Shown: in pieces, positions 32,426 through 41,298 of the stretch | Layout of the letters: each line of letters opens with the position of its first letter | How positions within the stretch are numbered: the first letter of the stretch is position 1 | Assembly: GCF_011365745.1 (NCBI RefSeq) | Contig: NZ_JAAOBY010000006.1 | Span: forward strand, 135,741 to 199,740 | Length of the DNA stretch: 64,000 nt | Source: Flavobacterium turcicum | GTDB lineage: Bacteria > Bacteroidota > Bacteroidia > Flavobacteriales > Flavobacteriaceae | Direction of reading: 5' to 3' | Notes under the pieces: generated by a model | The model's database searches: none | Told to the model about the DNA's origin: nothing | Seen by the model: the letters and a program-made list of their open reading frames with translations, nothing else | Position numbers and translations under genes: made by a program

Positions 32426-35074
32426 TTAGAATTTGTAGTTCAAAGATAAATTGAACATCGTTCCTAATTGACTAAAGTGGTATCCATCGTAAGTCATTTG
32501 AGAGTAACGTTGGTTAAATGTGATCAAGTTAGATTGTGTTTTAACTTGTGCTGGGTCATTTAAGATCGCTACACCTGCTGCATTTTCAGCTTTGAAATTC
32601 CATTCTGGTAAAACATTCAGAAGGTTATTTACATTTAAAGCTAACGTCAATTTATCAGTAGCAGAGAACGTAACTCCTAAATCAGTAACAATTTTTGGTG
32701 TAAACTCAGTTCTTAAGTTTGCATTCATACCATCTTGTTTGAAAGTTGATTTTCCGAAATAGGTGTTATTCAAAGAAAAACCAAATTTGCCAATTTCATA
32801 GTTTGCTCCCAAAATCCATTTAGTTTCTGGTCTTGAAGTGAACATCAATGCATCTAAAGTTGCTCCAAATGAATTGTTTGTTACAGGAGAAATTCTTTCG
32901 TTTTGGAAAGTCACGTTACCAGATAAATTAAATCCTAATTTTCCTTCTCCAATTAGAATGTTACTGTAGTTTGTCACAACATCTAAACCTGCTGTTCTAG
33001 AATCAAATGAATTAGAGAAGTAAGCGATGTTACCAAATTGAGTATCTTGTCTGTCACCTAAAACAATTCTGTCTTTAACTTTAATATTGTAGTAGTCTAC
33101 CGTAAGGCTAAAGTTTTTAGAAGGTTTAGCGCCAAAACCAATAGTAATGTTAGTTGATTTTTCAGCATCTAGTTGTGGTACACCCAAAATACGTGCTTGT
33201 GGTGAAACGTTATTAATGATACCGCTTACTTGAATTCCTTGACCAGCTACAAAAGAATATTGTGCTTTTTGCGTATAAATCTGGTGCAAAGTTGGTGCTC
33301 TAAATCCAGTAGAAACAGATCCTCTAAAAGTAATTTTGTCATCTAAAAATTTATATCTAGAGCTAATTTTCCAAACCGTAGCTCCACCAAAATCGCTATA
33401 ATCTTCGTAACGAAGTGTTCCATTAATTAAGAAATCTTCGGTAACGTCATAAGCTAGATCAAAATAAGCTCCTAAATTGTAACGGTTCCATTTTCCAGAG
33501 TTTTCAGGTCTGTTTCCTGCAAATGAGTCAGCTCCAATTCCGTCCCATGAAGCTTTGTCACCTTCTGTTACTTCAAAAGTTTCTGTTCTAATTTCTGATC
33601 CAAAACCAATACTAACTTGGTCAGATAAGTTTTTAGAAATATCTAAGTTACCCACAATATGATTGAAAGAAGTTCCTCCAGGCTTGAATGTGATAGGGCT
33701 ATTCTCTAAGTAAACATTGTTACCATCCTCATCTTGAATGTCAGAGCGGTTAAATGAATTTTCTACACTGTACGTCTGAGAGTTTCCTCCAACAGTAATA
33801 CTTGCGTCAGTATTCCAACCATCTTTCACGGCTTTGTAACCTAGTGTTGCGTTGTAATCGTTCAAATCTCCCGTGAAAGTAGGTACGTAACCTTTGTAAG
33901 AAGCTGCAGTTCCGTTTCCGAAGAAATCAGCTAAGAAAGGATAATCAGCCAAAGTTCTCCAATATGGCGTTCTGTAGTTGGCAAATGAATTTACTTTTTT
34001 GTAAACATAAGCTGCATTATAGTACAATGAAGTATCGTCAGATAATCCAAATCCACCATTTACTAAAAATTTAGCAGCAGCGGTTTCAGGTGATCCATTG
34101 ATATTTCCTGCATCTGGTTTTAATGCTAAAAACGATTGCACATCTGCTAGTGATGCTCCAAAATCAGCTGCTTCTCCAGCCGCATCTACCTTACCTGGTC
34201 TGTTAGCAAGGTTTACTTTAGAAAAATCTACTGTATAGTTGATGAATCCTTTTTCACCTACCTCAGAACCGTTATTTAAACTAATACCGATCATTTCTCC
34301 ATCACCTTCGGAAGTCATTCCACTTCTCATAGTTACCGACGGGCCATTTGTGTTTTTCTTTAAGATGATGTTCATTACACCTGCAATTGCATCAGAGCCG
34401 TACTGCGCAGAAGCACCATCACGTAAGATCTCTACTTTTTCGATGGCGTCAGTAGGAATTGCTGATATGTCAGATCCTGTTTCTCCACGACCAGGTGAGG
34501 TCTGTACATATAATAATGAACTTAAGTTTTTTCTTTTACCGTTAATTAAGATCAAGGTTCTACTTGGTCCCATATTTCTAATCTCGTATGGATCAAGTAA
34601 AGAAGTTGCATCATTTACAGGAGTTTGTACCGTGTTAAATGACGGTATTTTGTACTGTAAAGCCTTGTCAAAAGTAGCTTGTCCTGTTGAGGTTAAGTCT
34701 TTTGCAGATAATACATCAATAGGTAATGCTGAAGTAGTGTTGCTTCGAGGAGCTGTTCTGGTTCCCGTTACTACAACTTCATTTAAGTTTTGTCCACCTT
34801 CTTCAGACATAACCACATTGATTGTAGTTTCAGTAGCGGCTCTTTCTACTTTATTAAAGCCCACGTAACTAAATACTAGGGTTGCGCCATCTTTCACTTT
34901 GATCTTGTAAGAACCATCGTTATCTGTTGCTACTCCGTTTTGTGTTCCTTTTTCAACAATGTTTACTCCTGGGAGTGTGTTGCCACTGTTGTCTTTTACA
35001 ACTCCCGAAACCTGCTTCTGTGCAAAGGCAAAGGAGATGTTTAATAGAATTAATAAAAATGCGAATTTTTTCAT
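32426..35074 (-). CDS. TonB-dependent outer membrane receptor with N-terminal CarboxypepD-regulatory-like domain
   Basis: Outer membrane importer of 882 residues. A signal peptide (to about residue 18, SFAFAQ) precedes a carboxypeptidase-regulatory-like domain (about 20-95, VSGVVKDNSGNTLPGVNI), a plug (about 105-240, with ILRDGASAQYGSDAIAGVMNI) and a beta-barrel ending NLSLNYKF. It lacks the SusC signature and has no SusD neighbour, so it is an ordinary TonB-dependent receptor and not a PUL transporter. The substrate cannot be told; it stands alone between a ferredoxin and ychF. Confidence 0.94.
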   Translation of the reverse strand: MKKFAFLLILLNISFAFAQKQVSGVVKDNSGNTLPGVNIVEKGTQNGVATDNDGSYKIKVKDGATLVFSYVGFNKVERAATETTINVVMSEEGGQNLNEVVVTGTRTAPRSNTTSALPIDVLSAKDLTSTGQATFDKALQYKIPSFNTVQTPVNDATSLLDPYEIRNMGPSRTLILINGKRKNLSSLLYVQTSPGRGETGSDISAIPTDAIEKVEILRDGASAQYGSDAIAGVMNIILKKNTNGPSVTMRSGMTSEGDGEMIGISLNNGSEVGEKGFINYTVDFSKVNLANRPGKVDAAGEAADFGASLADVQSFLALKPDAGNINGSPETAAAKFLVNGGFGLSDDTSLYYNAAYVYKKVNSFANYRTPYWRTLADYPFLADFFGNGTAASYKGYVPTFTGDLNDYNATLGYKAVKDGWNTDASITVGGNSQTYSVENSFNRSDIQDEDGNNVYLENSPITFKPGGTSFNHIVGNLDISKNLSDQVSIGFGSEIRTETFEVTEGDKASWDGIGADSFAGNRPENSGKWNRYNLGAYFDLAYDVTEDFLINGTLRYEDYSDFGGATVWKISSRYKFLDDKITFRGSVSTGFRAPTLHQIYTQKAQYSFVAGQGIQVSGIINNVSPQARILGVPQLDAEKSTNITIGFGAKPSKNFSLTVDYYNIKVKDRIVLGDRQDTQFGNIAYFSNSFDSRTAGLDVVTNYSNILIGEGKLGFNLSGNVTFQNERISPVTNNSFGATLDALMFTSRPETKWILGANYEIGKFGFSLNNTYFGKSTFKQDGMNANLRTEFTPKIVTDLGVTFSATDKLTLALNVNNLLNVLPEWNFKAENAAGVAILNDPAQVKTQSNLITFNQRYSQMTYDGYHFSQLGTMFNLSLNYKF

Positions 35075-35207
35075 AATACGTTGTGATTTTTTTGGTTGGA
35101 TTAGAATTTGGTTGCAAGATATATATCTTTTAACAAAACATTAGTATCAAATTTTGATTTTTTTTCGATTTTAACAGTTCTTAATGTTTTAAGCCTTCTA
35201 TTGCGTA

Positions 35208-35237
35208 TTGAAAACCTATTTTAAAATGGTATATTTG
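35208..35237 (+). promoter_or_regulatory. Promoter of ychF
   Basis: TTG (35208-35210), a 19-base spacer and TATATTTG (35230-35237). The predicted leader before the ATG at 35360 is about 115 bases and shows no clear fold. The rest of this divergent gap (35075-35207) holds nothing I can name. Confidence 0.7.
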
Positions 35238-35359
35238 CCAACTTTTAGCAACAAGCCACCTTCTTTATTTTTGTAACGTGGTCTAAAAGAGTAAAATCAA
35301 TTAATGGCATTGCCCGAAACAAGTGGCAAGTCTCTTTATCATAGAAAAAGTATTTACAC

Positions 35360-36454
35360 ATGAAAGCAGGAATTGTAGGGTTACCTAATGTTGGAAAATC
35401 AACTTTGTTCAATTGTTTGTCAAACGCAAAAGCGCAAAGCGCTAACTTTCCTTTTTGTACCATCGAACCAAATATTGGTGTGGTAAACGTTCCCGATCCA
35501 AGAATTAACAAGTTAGAAGAATTGGTAAAACCAGAACGCGTGCAAATGGCAACTGTAGATATCGTTGACATTGCAGGTTTGGTAAAAGGAGCAAGTAAAG
35601 GGGAAGGTTTAGGAAATCAATTTCTTGGAAACATTAGAGAGTGTAATGCTATTATTCATGTTTTACGTTGTTTTGACAATGATAATATTGTACACGTAGA
35701 TGGTAATGTAAACCCAATTCGTGACAAAGAAACTATTGATATCGAGTTGCAGTTAAAAGATCTAGAAACAGTTGAAAAACGTTTAGAAAAAGTAAATCGT
35801 GCTGCAAAAACAGGTAACAAAGAAGCGCAAACTGAAAAAGCGCTTTTAGATCGCATTCGTGAAGCTTTATTGCAGGCTAAATCAGCGCGTACTATTGTTC
35901 CTCAAAGCAATGACGAAGAGGTTTTGATGGAAGCTTTTCAATTGATCACTGCTAAACCAGTATTGTACGTTTGTAATGTTGACGAAAGTTCGGCTGTAAA
36001 CGGAAACAAATATGTGGACCAAGTAAAAGAATTAGTTAAAGATGAAGATGCTGAGGTAATTATCCTTTCAGTAGGAGCCGAGGCTGATATTACCGAATTA
36101 GAAAGTTACGAAGAGCGTCAGGTTTTTCTTGAAGATATGGGACTTGAAGAGCCAGGAGCATCTGTTTTAATTCGTGCCGCATACAAATTGCTAAAGCAAC
36201 AAACTTATTTCACTGCAGGTGTAAAAGAGGTTCGCGCTTGGACCATTAATATTGGTGCAACTGCACCACAGGCAGCAGGAGTAATTCACACTGACTTCGA
36301 AAAAGGTTTCATCCGTGCCGAGGTGATTTCTTATGAGGATTATGTAACTTACGGTTCAGAAGCTAAATGTAAAGAGGCTGGAAAATTTAAAGTTGAAGGT
36401 AAGGAATACGTTGTAAAAGATGGTGATGTCATGCACTTTAGATTTAACGTCTAG
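35360..36454 (+). CDS. ychF: Redox-regulated ribosome-binding ATPase YchF
   Basis: Obg-related P-loop ATPase that binds ribosomes and affects oxidative stress responses. The 364-residue product has Walker A GLPNVGKST near residue 6, the DIAGLVKGASKGEGLGN switch region, and CNVDE in place of the NKxD guanine-specificity motif, as expected for an ATP-using YchF. The C-terminal TGS-like domain contains RAWTINIGATAPQAAG and FEKGFIRAEVI. Length is normal. A terminator follows immediately. Confidence 0.97.
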   Translation: MKAGIVGLPNVGKSTLFNCLSNAKAQSANFPFCTIEPNIGVVNVPDPRINKLEELVKPERVQMATVDIVDIAGLVKGASKGEGLGNQFLGNIRECNAIIHVLRCFDNDNIVHVDGNVNPIRDKETIDIELQLKDLETVEKRLEKVNRAAKTGNKEAQTEKALLDRIREALLQAKSARTIVPQSNDEEVLMEAFQLITAKPVLYVCNVDESSAVNGNKYVDQVKELVKDEDAEVIILSVGAEADITELESYEERQVFLEDMGLEEPGASVLIRAAYKLLKQQTYFTAGVKEVRAWTINIGATAPQAAGVIHTDFEKGFIRAEVISYEDYVTYGSEAKCKEAGKFKVEGKEYVVKDGDVMHFRFNV

Positions 36455-36481
36455 TTTTTAACTAGTCAAAAGTCAAAATTG

Positions 36482-36519
36482 AAAAGTCGAAAATTAGAAA
36501 TAGCTTTCGACTTTTTTTT
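36482..36519 (+). terminator. Terminator after ychF
   Basis: An 11-bp stem AAAAGTCGAAA/TTTCGACTTTT with a 12-base loop and a run of eight T residues. Confidence 0.88.
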
Positions 36520-36522
36520 GAA

Positions 36523-36664
36523 CCTAATCCCGCTTTCCGCTTCAAGATTTTCAGCTAAAGTCACTTTTTCTAAGCTCTAAAAGGAGCTTCCGATGGTCGC
36601 TCTTTTAGTGCAAGAAAAAATAGTAACTTTAGCTAAAAAAGCTTTCCGCTGCAATCGGGGGTAA
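36523..36664. repeat. Interspersed intergenic palindrome, copy B
   Basis: The inner stem CTAAAAGGAGC/GCTCTTTTAG surrounds TTCCGATGGTC. An outer arm pairs TTTTCAGCTAAAGT with ACTTTAGCTAAAA, and outermost words CCGCTTTCCGC and CTTTCCGCTGCAATCGGGG flank it. The core matches copies A and C nearly base for base. Confidence 0.85.
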
Positions 36665-36731
36665 TTTTGTAATCTTTGTAAGTCCGATTCAATTAAAAAG
36701 TGTAAATTCACTTTAATTTTAAGCGGTTCAA

Positions 36732-37397
36732 ATGAAGCAATTTCTTTTAATAGCAATATCTTTCCTTGTTTTTTCTTGCAAAAAAGCAAATTCGCCAGCA
36801 GATGAGAATGTGTTGTATTACGAACAACCACAGCCAATTCATGATGCTGAATTAACTCAAATTCCATTAAAGTTTAGAGGTGTTTTTGTAAATTCAGACT
36901 CTGTACACTTAACGATTTCTGAAAAAATGATCCTTAGAGAATTTGATAGAAAATTTAGAATTCACAAAACCGAGTTGGACTCTTTAAAACAAGAATTTGA
37001 TTTTAAGAACGACAAATACTTTTTCAAAGGCGATAACCGTGCTTTTATTGCCAAAAACATTGGTGATTCTATTGAGTTTGTGCACACGGAAATTGATACC
37101 GTTTTTATTTTCTCAAAAACACAAAAAGCAAAAAGATTTAATGGAAAATTAGTACTGAACTACAAGGATTCATTGTACTGGGCAGTAAATACTATTGACT
37201 TAGCAAAAAATGTGCTGTACTGGAAAACATTAGGCACCAAAGACGATGTTAGACGAATGGATTCGCTAACTCAGGTTAAATCAATTCCTATTGATTCTTT
37301 AACGTATTTGGCAAAACCAACAAGAAATGAATTCAAAACCTTCATTAACTTAAAAAGGTTACAATCAGATGAAGTGTTTAAAAAATCAAATAAGTAA
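36732..37397 (+). CDS. Lipoprotein of unknown function, 221 residues
   Basis: A lipoprotein signal ends in LVFSC (Cys17) followed by KKAN, so periplasmic retention is more likely than surface display. The mature part is charged, with EKMILREFDRKFRIHKTELDSL and a repeated DTVFIFSKTQKAKRF style of short beta strands. I do not recognise a family. It is 31 bases upstream of an FMN reductase gene on the same strand, so the two may be co-transcribed. Confidence 0.8.
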   Translation: MKQFLLIAISFLVFSCKKANSPADENVLYYEQPQPIHDAELTQIPLKFRGVFVNSDSVHLTISEKMILREFDRKFRIHKTELDSLKQEFDFKNDKYFFKGDNRAFIAKNIGDSIEFVHTEIDTVFIFSKTQKAKRFNGKLVLNYKDSLYWAVNTIDLAKNVLYWKTLGTKDDVRRMDSLTQVKSIPIDSLTYLAKPTRNEFKTFINLKRLQSDEVFKKSNK

Positions 37398-37428
37398 TAG
37401 TTACATTATTCACACATAAACCAATCCT

Positions 37429-37950
37429 ATGAAAATAATCGCTTTTGGCGCTAGCAACAGTAAAAACTCAATTAATAAACACTTGGCAACTTATGCAGCA
37501 AGTTTGTTTGGTGCAACTGAAGTTCAAGTTATTGATTTAAACGATTATCAAATGCCGCTTTATAGCGTTGATTTAGAAGCCGAAATTGGCCAACATGAAT
37601 TGGCTAAAGCCTTTTTACATACGCTTTCTACAGCTGATTTGTTGGTGGTGTCAATGGCGGAGCACAATGGCAATTATTCGGCGGCCTTCAAAAATATTTA
37701 CGATTGGTGTTCTCGAATTACTCCCAAAGTTTTTCAAGACAAACCAATGCTATTGCTAGCTACTTCGCCGGGAGCACGCGGTGGTGCTTCGGTTTTAGAA
37801 ATTGCTAAAAATGCTTTTCCGCGCTACGGCGCTGATGTGAAAGCAACTTTCTCGTTGCCTAGTTTTAATGATAATTTCGATCTTGAAAAAGGCCTGATTA
37901 CAGATGAAGAATATGATGCGGACTTAAGAAAATTGATTTTTCTTTTTTAA
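37429..37950 (+). CDS. NADPH-dependent FMN reductase family flavoprotein
   Basis: Small flavodoxin-fold oxidoreductase of 173 residues. The phosphate loop is FGASNSKNSINK near residue 3, and the flavin-side phrase MAEHNGNYSAAFKNIYDWCSR near 80 is the family hallmark (commonly EHNGNY). LLLATSPGARGG near 104 also fits. Members reduce FMN, quinones or chromate using NAD(P)H. It follows a lipoprotein gene and precedes a palindromic repeat. Confidence 0.92.
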   Translation: MKIIAFGASNSKNSINKHLATYAASLFGATEVQVIDLNDYQMPLYSVDLEAEIGQHELAKAFLHTLSTADLLVVSMAEHNGNYSAAFKNIYDWCSRITPKVFQDKPMLLLATSPGARGGASVLEIAKNAFPRYGADVKATFSLPSFNDNFDLEKGLITDEEYDADLRKLIFLF

Positions 37951-37998
37951 TTGCAAACCGCTGGCTAAATAGCAAAAAAAAATATACTCGTCTCATTA

Positions 37999-38070
37999 CC
38001 CCCGACAGCAGCGGCATCCTTGTGCCTGTGGCATTTATGCCGGCACAAGATATAGCGAATGGCGGGAGAG
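37999..38070. repeat. Interspersed intergenic palindrome, copy F
   Basis: Stem CTTGTGCC (38019-38026) pairs with GGCACAAG (38042-38049), with an inner GGCAT/ATGCC stem. Flanks CCCCGACAGCAGCGGCATCC and ATATAGCGAATGGCGGG are the same kind as in copies E and G. It lies in the 359-base gap before parE. Confidence 0.8.
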
Positions 38071-38174
38071 AGTGTCTTGAAAGGAGGATTTTGGTGGTCC
38101 TAAATGAAAAAAAGCAAGACTTTTAGAGTGAAGTAAATTCAGGCCCTGATTTCAAAATTGTTGGTGGGGTTTCG

Positions 38175-38201
38175 TTGTCAATATCATTTTTAATAACTTT
38201 G
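38175..38201 (+). promoter_or_regulatory. Probable promoter of the parE operon
   Basis: TTG at 38175-38177 and TAACTTTG at 38194-38201, with a 16-base spacer that is slightly short. The leader to parE is about 100 bases and contains a perfect hairpin GCGCTATATTAGCGC followed by more repeat-like words (GGCGGATAGCGAAGGCC). No known riboswitch pattern was recognised. Confidence 0.5.
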
Positions 38202-38309
38202 CCAGCATCTGCTTTTTATATAGTTTGAGATGCGCTATATTAGCGCTTTCGAGGGCTAGGCGGATAGCGAAGGCCTAACTGAACGAAGTTAAAATCCACA
38301 ATTTTTACC

Positions 38310-40178
38310 ATGTCCAATCAAAATCAATATACCGAAGATAATATTCGGTCACTCGACTGGAAAGAGCACATCCGTATGCGTCCCGGGATGTATATCGGGA
38401 AATTAGGTGATGGCTCCTCGCCAGATGACGGTATTTATATTTTATTAAAAGAAGTTCTTGACAACTGTATCGATGAGTTTGTCATGGGTTCGGGCAAAAC
38501 GATTGAGGTAACTATTCGCGACAAAACGGTTTCGGTGCGTGATTACGGCCGCGGAATTCCGTTAGGGAAAGTCGTTGATGTGGTTTCGAAAATGAATACG
38601 GGTGGTAAATACGACTCTAAAGCATTCCAGAAATCGGTTGGTTTGAACGGTGTGGGTACCAAGGCTGTCAATGCTTTGTCGAATTATTTTAGGGTAGAAT
38701 CAGTTCGAGATGACAAGCAAAAAGCTGCTGAGTTTTCGGCCGGAAATTTAGTCCTTGAAGAAGATATCATTGATACCACCAAGCGTAAAGGAACAAAAGT
38801 AACTTTTACGCCTGATGAAACCATTTTTAAAAATTACAAATTCCGAATGGAATATGTGATCAAAATGGTCAAAAACTATTGTTACTTGAACAATGGTTTG
38901 ACGATTATTTTTAATGGTGAAAAATACATTTCGGAAAACGGGCTTCGCGATTTATTAGAAGAAACAATCAATGTCGAAGACCAAGAATACCCAATTATTC
39001 ACCTCAAGGAACACGATATTGAAATTGCGCTTACTCACAGTAAAACGCAATACAGTGAGGAATACCACTCGTTTGTAAACGGTCAAAACACAACACAAGG
39101 AGGAACGCACTTGGCAGCTTACAGAGAAGCCATTGTAAAAACAATCAGAGAGTTTTATAACAAAAACTTCGAAGCATCGGATGTGCGAAAATCGATTGTG
39201 AGTGCTATAAGCATCAAGGTGATGGAACCGGTATTTGAGTCGCAGACTAAAACTAAATTAGGTTCCACAGATATGAGATCAGATGATGGCACGCCGCCAG
39301 TTTCTGTTCGTACGTTTGTAAACGATTTTATAAAAAATAAACTAGATAACTATTTACATAAAAATCCACCCACGGCAGAAGCTTTATTGCGTAAAATTTT
39401 GCAGGCGGAGCGCGAGCGAAAAGAGTTATCTGGAATTAGAAAACTAGCTACAGATCGTGCTAAAAAAGCCAATCTACACAATAAAAAATTGCGAGATTGT
39501 CGTGCGCACTTGCCCGATACTAAAAATCCTAGAAACTTAGAGAGTACACTTTTTATTACCGAGGGAGATTCGGCTTCGGGATCCATTACCAAGTCGCGCG
39601 ATGTAAATACGCAAGCCGTGTTTAGTTTGCGTGGAAAGCCGCTGAACTCATACGGAATGAGTAAAAAAATTGTGTACGAAAACGAAGAGTTTAACTTGCT
39701 ACAAGCTGCTTTAGATATTGAGGACGGTCTCGAAAAGCTGCGTTACAACAACATTGTAATCGCTACCGATGCAGATGTCGATGGAATGCACATTCGATTG
39801 TTGTTGATTACCTTCTTTTTGCAATTTTTCCCAGAATTAATTAAAGAAGGGCATTTGTATATTTTGCAAACGCCATTGTTTAGGGTTCGAAACAAGAAAG
39901 AAACCATTTATTGTTACTCTGAAGAAGAGCGAAAAGATGCCATCGAAAAACTAAAACCAAAACCAGAAATCACACGATTTAAAGGATTAGGTGAGATTTC
40001 ACCAGATGAGTTCAAGAATTTTATTGGAGAAACCATTCGTTTAGATCCTATTATGATGGATAAAAATACGTCGATTGAGCAGTTATTGTCTTTCTACATG
40101 GGTAAAAATACACCAGATCGACAAGATTTTATTATTAAGAACTTGAAGGTGGAGTTGGATGCTTTGGTAGAGGAGTAA
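38310..40178 (+). CDS. parE: DNA topoisomerase IV subunit B
   Basis: ATPase subunit of type IIA topoisomerase that decatenates daughter chromosomes. The 622-residue product has the GHKL ATPase domain ([28 protein letters not shown]), the transducer domain and the Toprim domain with EGDSASGS and [10 protein letters not shown] metal-binding acids. The [12 protein letters not shown] ending is the usual C-terminus. Its partner parC is not next to it as usual: a PDDEXK nuclease gene of 1.1 kb lies between them, starting 13 bases after the parE stop. Confidence 0.96.
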   Translation: MSNQNQYTEDNIRSLDWKEHIRMRPGMYIGKLGDGSSPDDGIYILLKEVLDNCIDEFVMGSGKTIEVTIRDKTVSVRDYGRGIPLGKVVDVVSKMNTGGKYDSKAFQKSVGLNGVGTKAVNALSNYFRVESVRDDKQKAAEFSAGNLVLEEDIIDTTKRKGTKVTFTPDETIFKNYKFRMEYVIKMVKNYCYLNNGLTIIFNGEKYISENGLRDLLEETINVEDQEYPIIHLKEHDIEIALTHSKTQYSEEYHSFVNGQNTTQGGTHLAAYREAIVKTIREFYNKNFEASDVRKSIVSAISIKVMEPVFESQTKTKLGSTDMRSDDGTPPVSVRTFVNDFIKNKLDNYLHKNPPTAEALLRKILQAERERKELSGIRKLATDRAKKANLHNKKLRDCRAHLPDTKNPRNLESTLFITEGDSASGSITKSRDVNTQAVFSLRGKPLNSYGMSKKIVYENEEFNLLQAALDIEDGLEKLRYNNIVIATDADVDGMHIRLLLITFFLQFFPELIKEGHLYILQTPLFRVRNKKETIYCYSEEERKDAIEKLKPKPEITRFKGLGEISPDEFKNFIGETIRLDPIMMDKNTSIEQLLSFYMGKNTPDRQDFIIKNLKVELDALVEE

Positions 40179-40191
40179 TATAGGTTTTATT

Positions 40192-41298
40192 GTGTCAGAA
40201 AATCTTCAAAATAAAGTTTTATTTTCTCAAGTTGTTGAGTTACTACAAAATGCTCGAACGCAAGTTCTACGTACTGTAAACTCAACAATGGTGTATGCCT
40301 ATTTTGAAATTGGAAGAATGATTGTTGAAGAAGAACAAAATGGAAACAACCGAGCTGAATATGGGAAGCAATTATTGAAAGGACTTTCTAAAGAGTTAAC
40401 TACTGAGTTTGGGAAAGGGTTTTCAGTTGAAAATCTAGAGAGAATCAGAAAGTTTTATACAATTTATTCAAATTCGTTGACAGTGTCTACGATTTCTGAA
40501 AATATAAAATCACAGTCACTGTCTACGGAATTACAAATAAGAGAAAGTGAATTTAGATTATCACAAGATGACCGATTAAAATCAGCAAGACTAACTTTGA
40601 TTTTCAAATTAACTTGGTCTCATTATAATTTTTTGATTCGAATAGATGATGAAAAAGAAAGACGTTTCTATGAAATAGAAGCCGAAAAATACAATTGGAG
40701 TGTTCGCGAATTAAAACGACAATATGATTCGGCACTTTACACACGATTGGCTTTGAGCAGAGATAAAGAAGGGATTTTGAAACTTTCTGAGAAGGGTCAA
40801 ATTATTGAGAAACCAAAAGATATTATTAAAGATCCTTATATTTTAGAATTTCTAGGCTTACCTGAATTGCATCAGTATTCCGAATCGGAACTAGAAGAGG
40901 AAATCATTAATAAACTAGAGCATTTTCTATTAGAATTAGGTCACGGTTTTACTTTTGTAGCGAGACAAAACAGAATTACTTTTGATGATAAACATTTTCG
41001 AATCGATTTGGTTTTTTATAACCGAATATTAAAATGTTTTGTTCTAATTGATTTAAAAATAGGGGAACTGAAGCATCAAGACTTAGGACAAATGCAAATG
41101 TATGTCAATTATTATGACAGAGAAATGCGTTTGGAAGATGAAAATAAAACGATTGGCATTGTGCTTTGCCAAAACAAAAGCGATTTAGTAGTCGAGTATA
41201 CTTTGCCTGAAAATAATGAGCAAATATTTGCCAGTAAATACAAAACAATTCTGCCTAGCAGAGAAGATTTAATACAATTAATTTCGGAATCAAAATAA
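40192..41298 (+). CDS. PDDEXK nuclease, DUF1016/YhcG family, inserted between parE and parC
   Basis: The 368-residue product has the DUF1016 N-terminal domain (about 15-150, with VNSTMVYAYFEIGRMIVEEE and GKGFSVENLERIRKFY) and the C-terminal PDDEXK domain (about 210-350). The phrase FRIDLVFYN followed by FVLIDLKIGEL supplies Asp272, Asp287 and Lys289, so the nuclease core looks intact. Translation starts with GTG. Its stop TAA directly abuts the parC ATG, so parC translation may depend on it. DUF1016 genes are usually found with restriction-modification or mobile regions. Its base composition looks more AT-rich than its neighbours, consistent with transfer. Confidence 0.92.
   Translation: MSENLQNKVLFSQVVELLQNARTQVLRTVNSTMVYAYFEIGRMIVEEEQNGNNRAEYGKQLLKGLSKELTTEFGKGFSVENLERIRKFYTIYSNSLTVSTISENIKSQSLSTELQIRESEFRLSQDDRLKSARLTLIFKLTWSHYNFLIRIDDEKERRFYEIEAEKYNWSVRELKRQYDSALYTRLALSRDKEGILKLSEKGQIIEKPKDIIKDPYILEFLGLPELHQYSESELEEEIINKLEHFLLELGHGFTFVARQNRITFDDKHFRIDLVFYNRILKCFVLIDLKIGELKHQDLGQMQMYVNYYDREMRLEDENKTIGIVLCQNKSDLVVEYTLPENNEQIFASKYKTILPSREDLIQLISESK

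Noticed and set aside
34239..34868. Open frame of 209 codons on the plus strand
   Set aside because: It lies wholly inside the minus-strand TonB receptor gene, whose product is a full-length, recognisable family member. The opposite frame shows no known domain.
37951..38309. Riboswitch or small RNA gene in the 359-base gap before parE
   Set aside because: The gap holds a dispersed palindrome, a promoter-like element and a short hairpin, but no recognised riboswitch core or conserved RNA.
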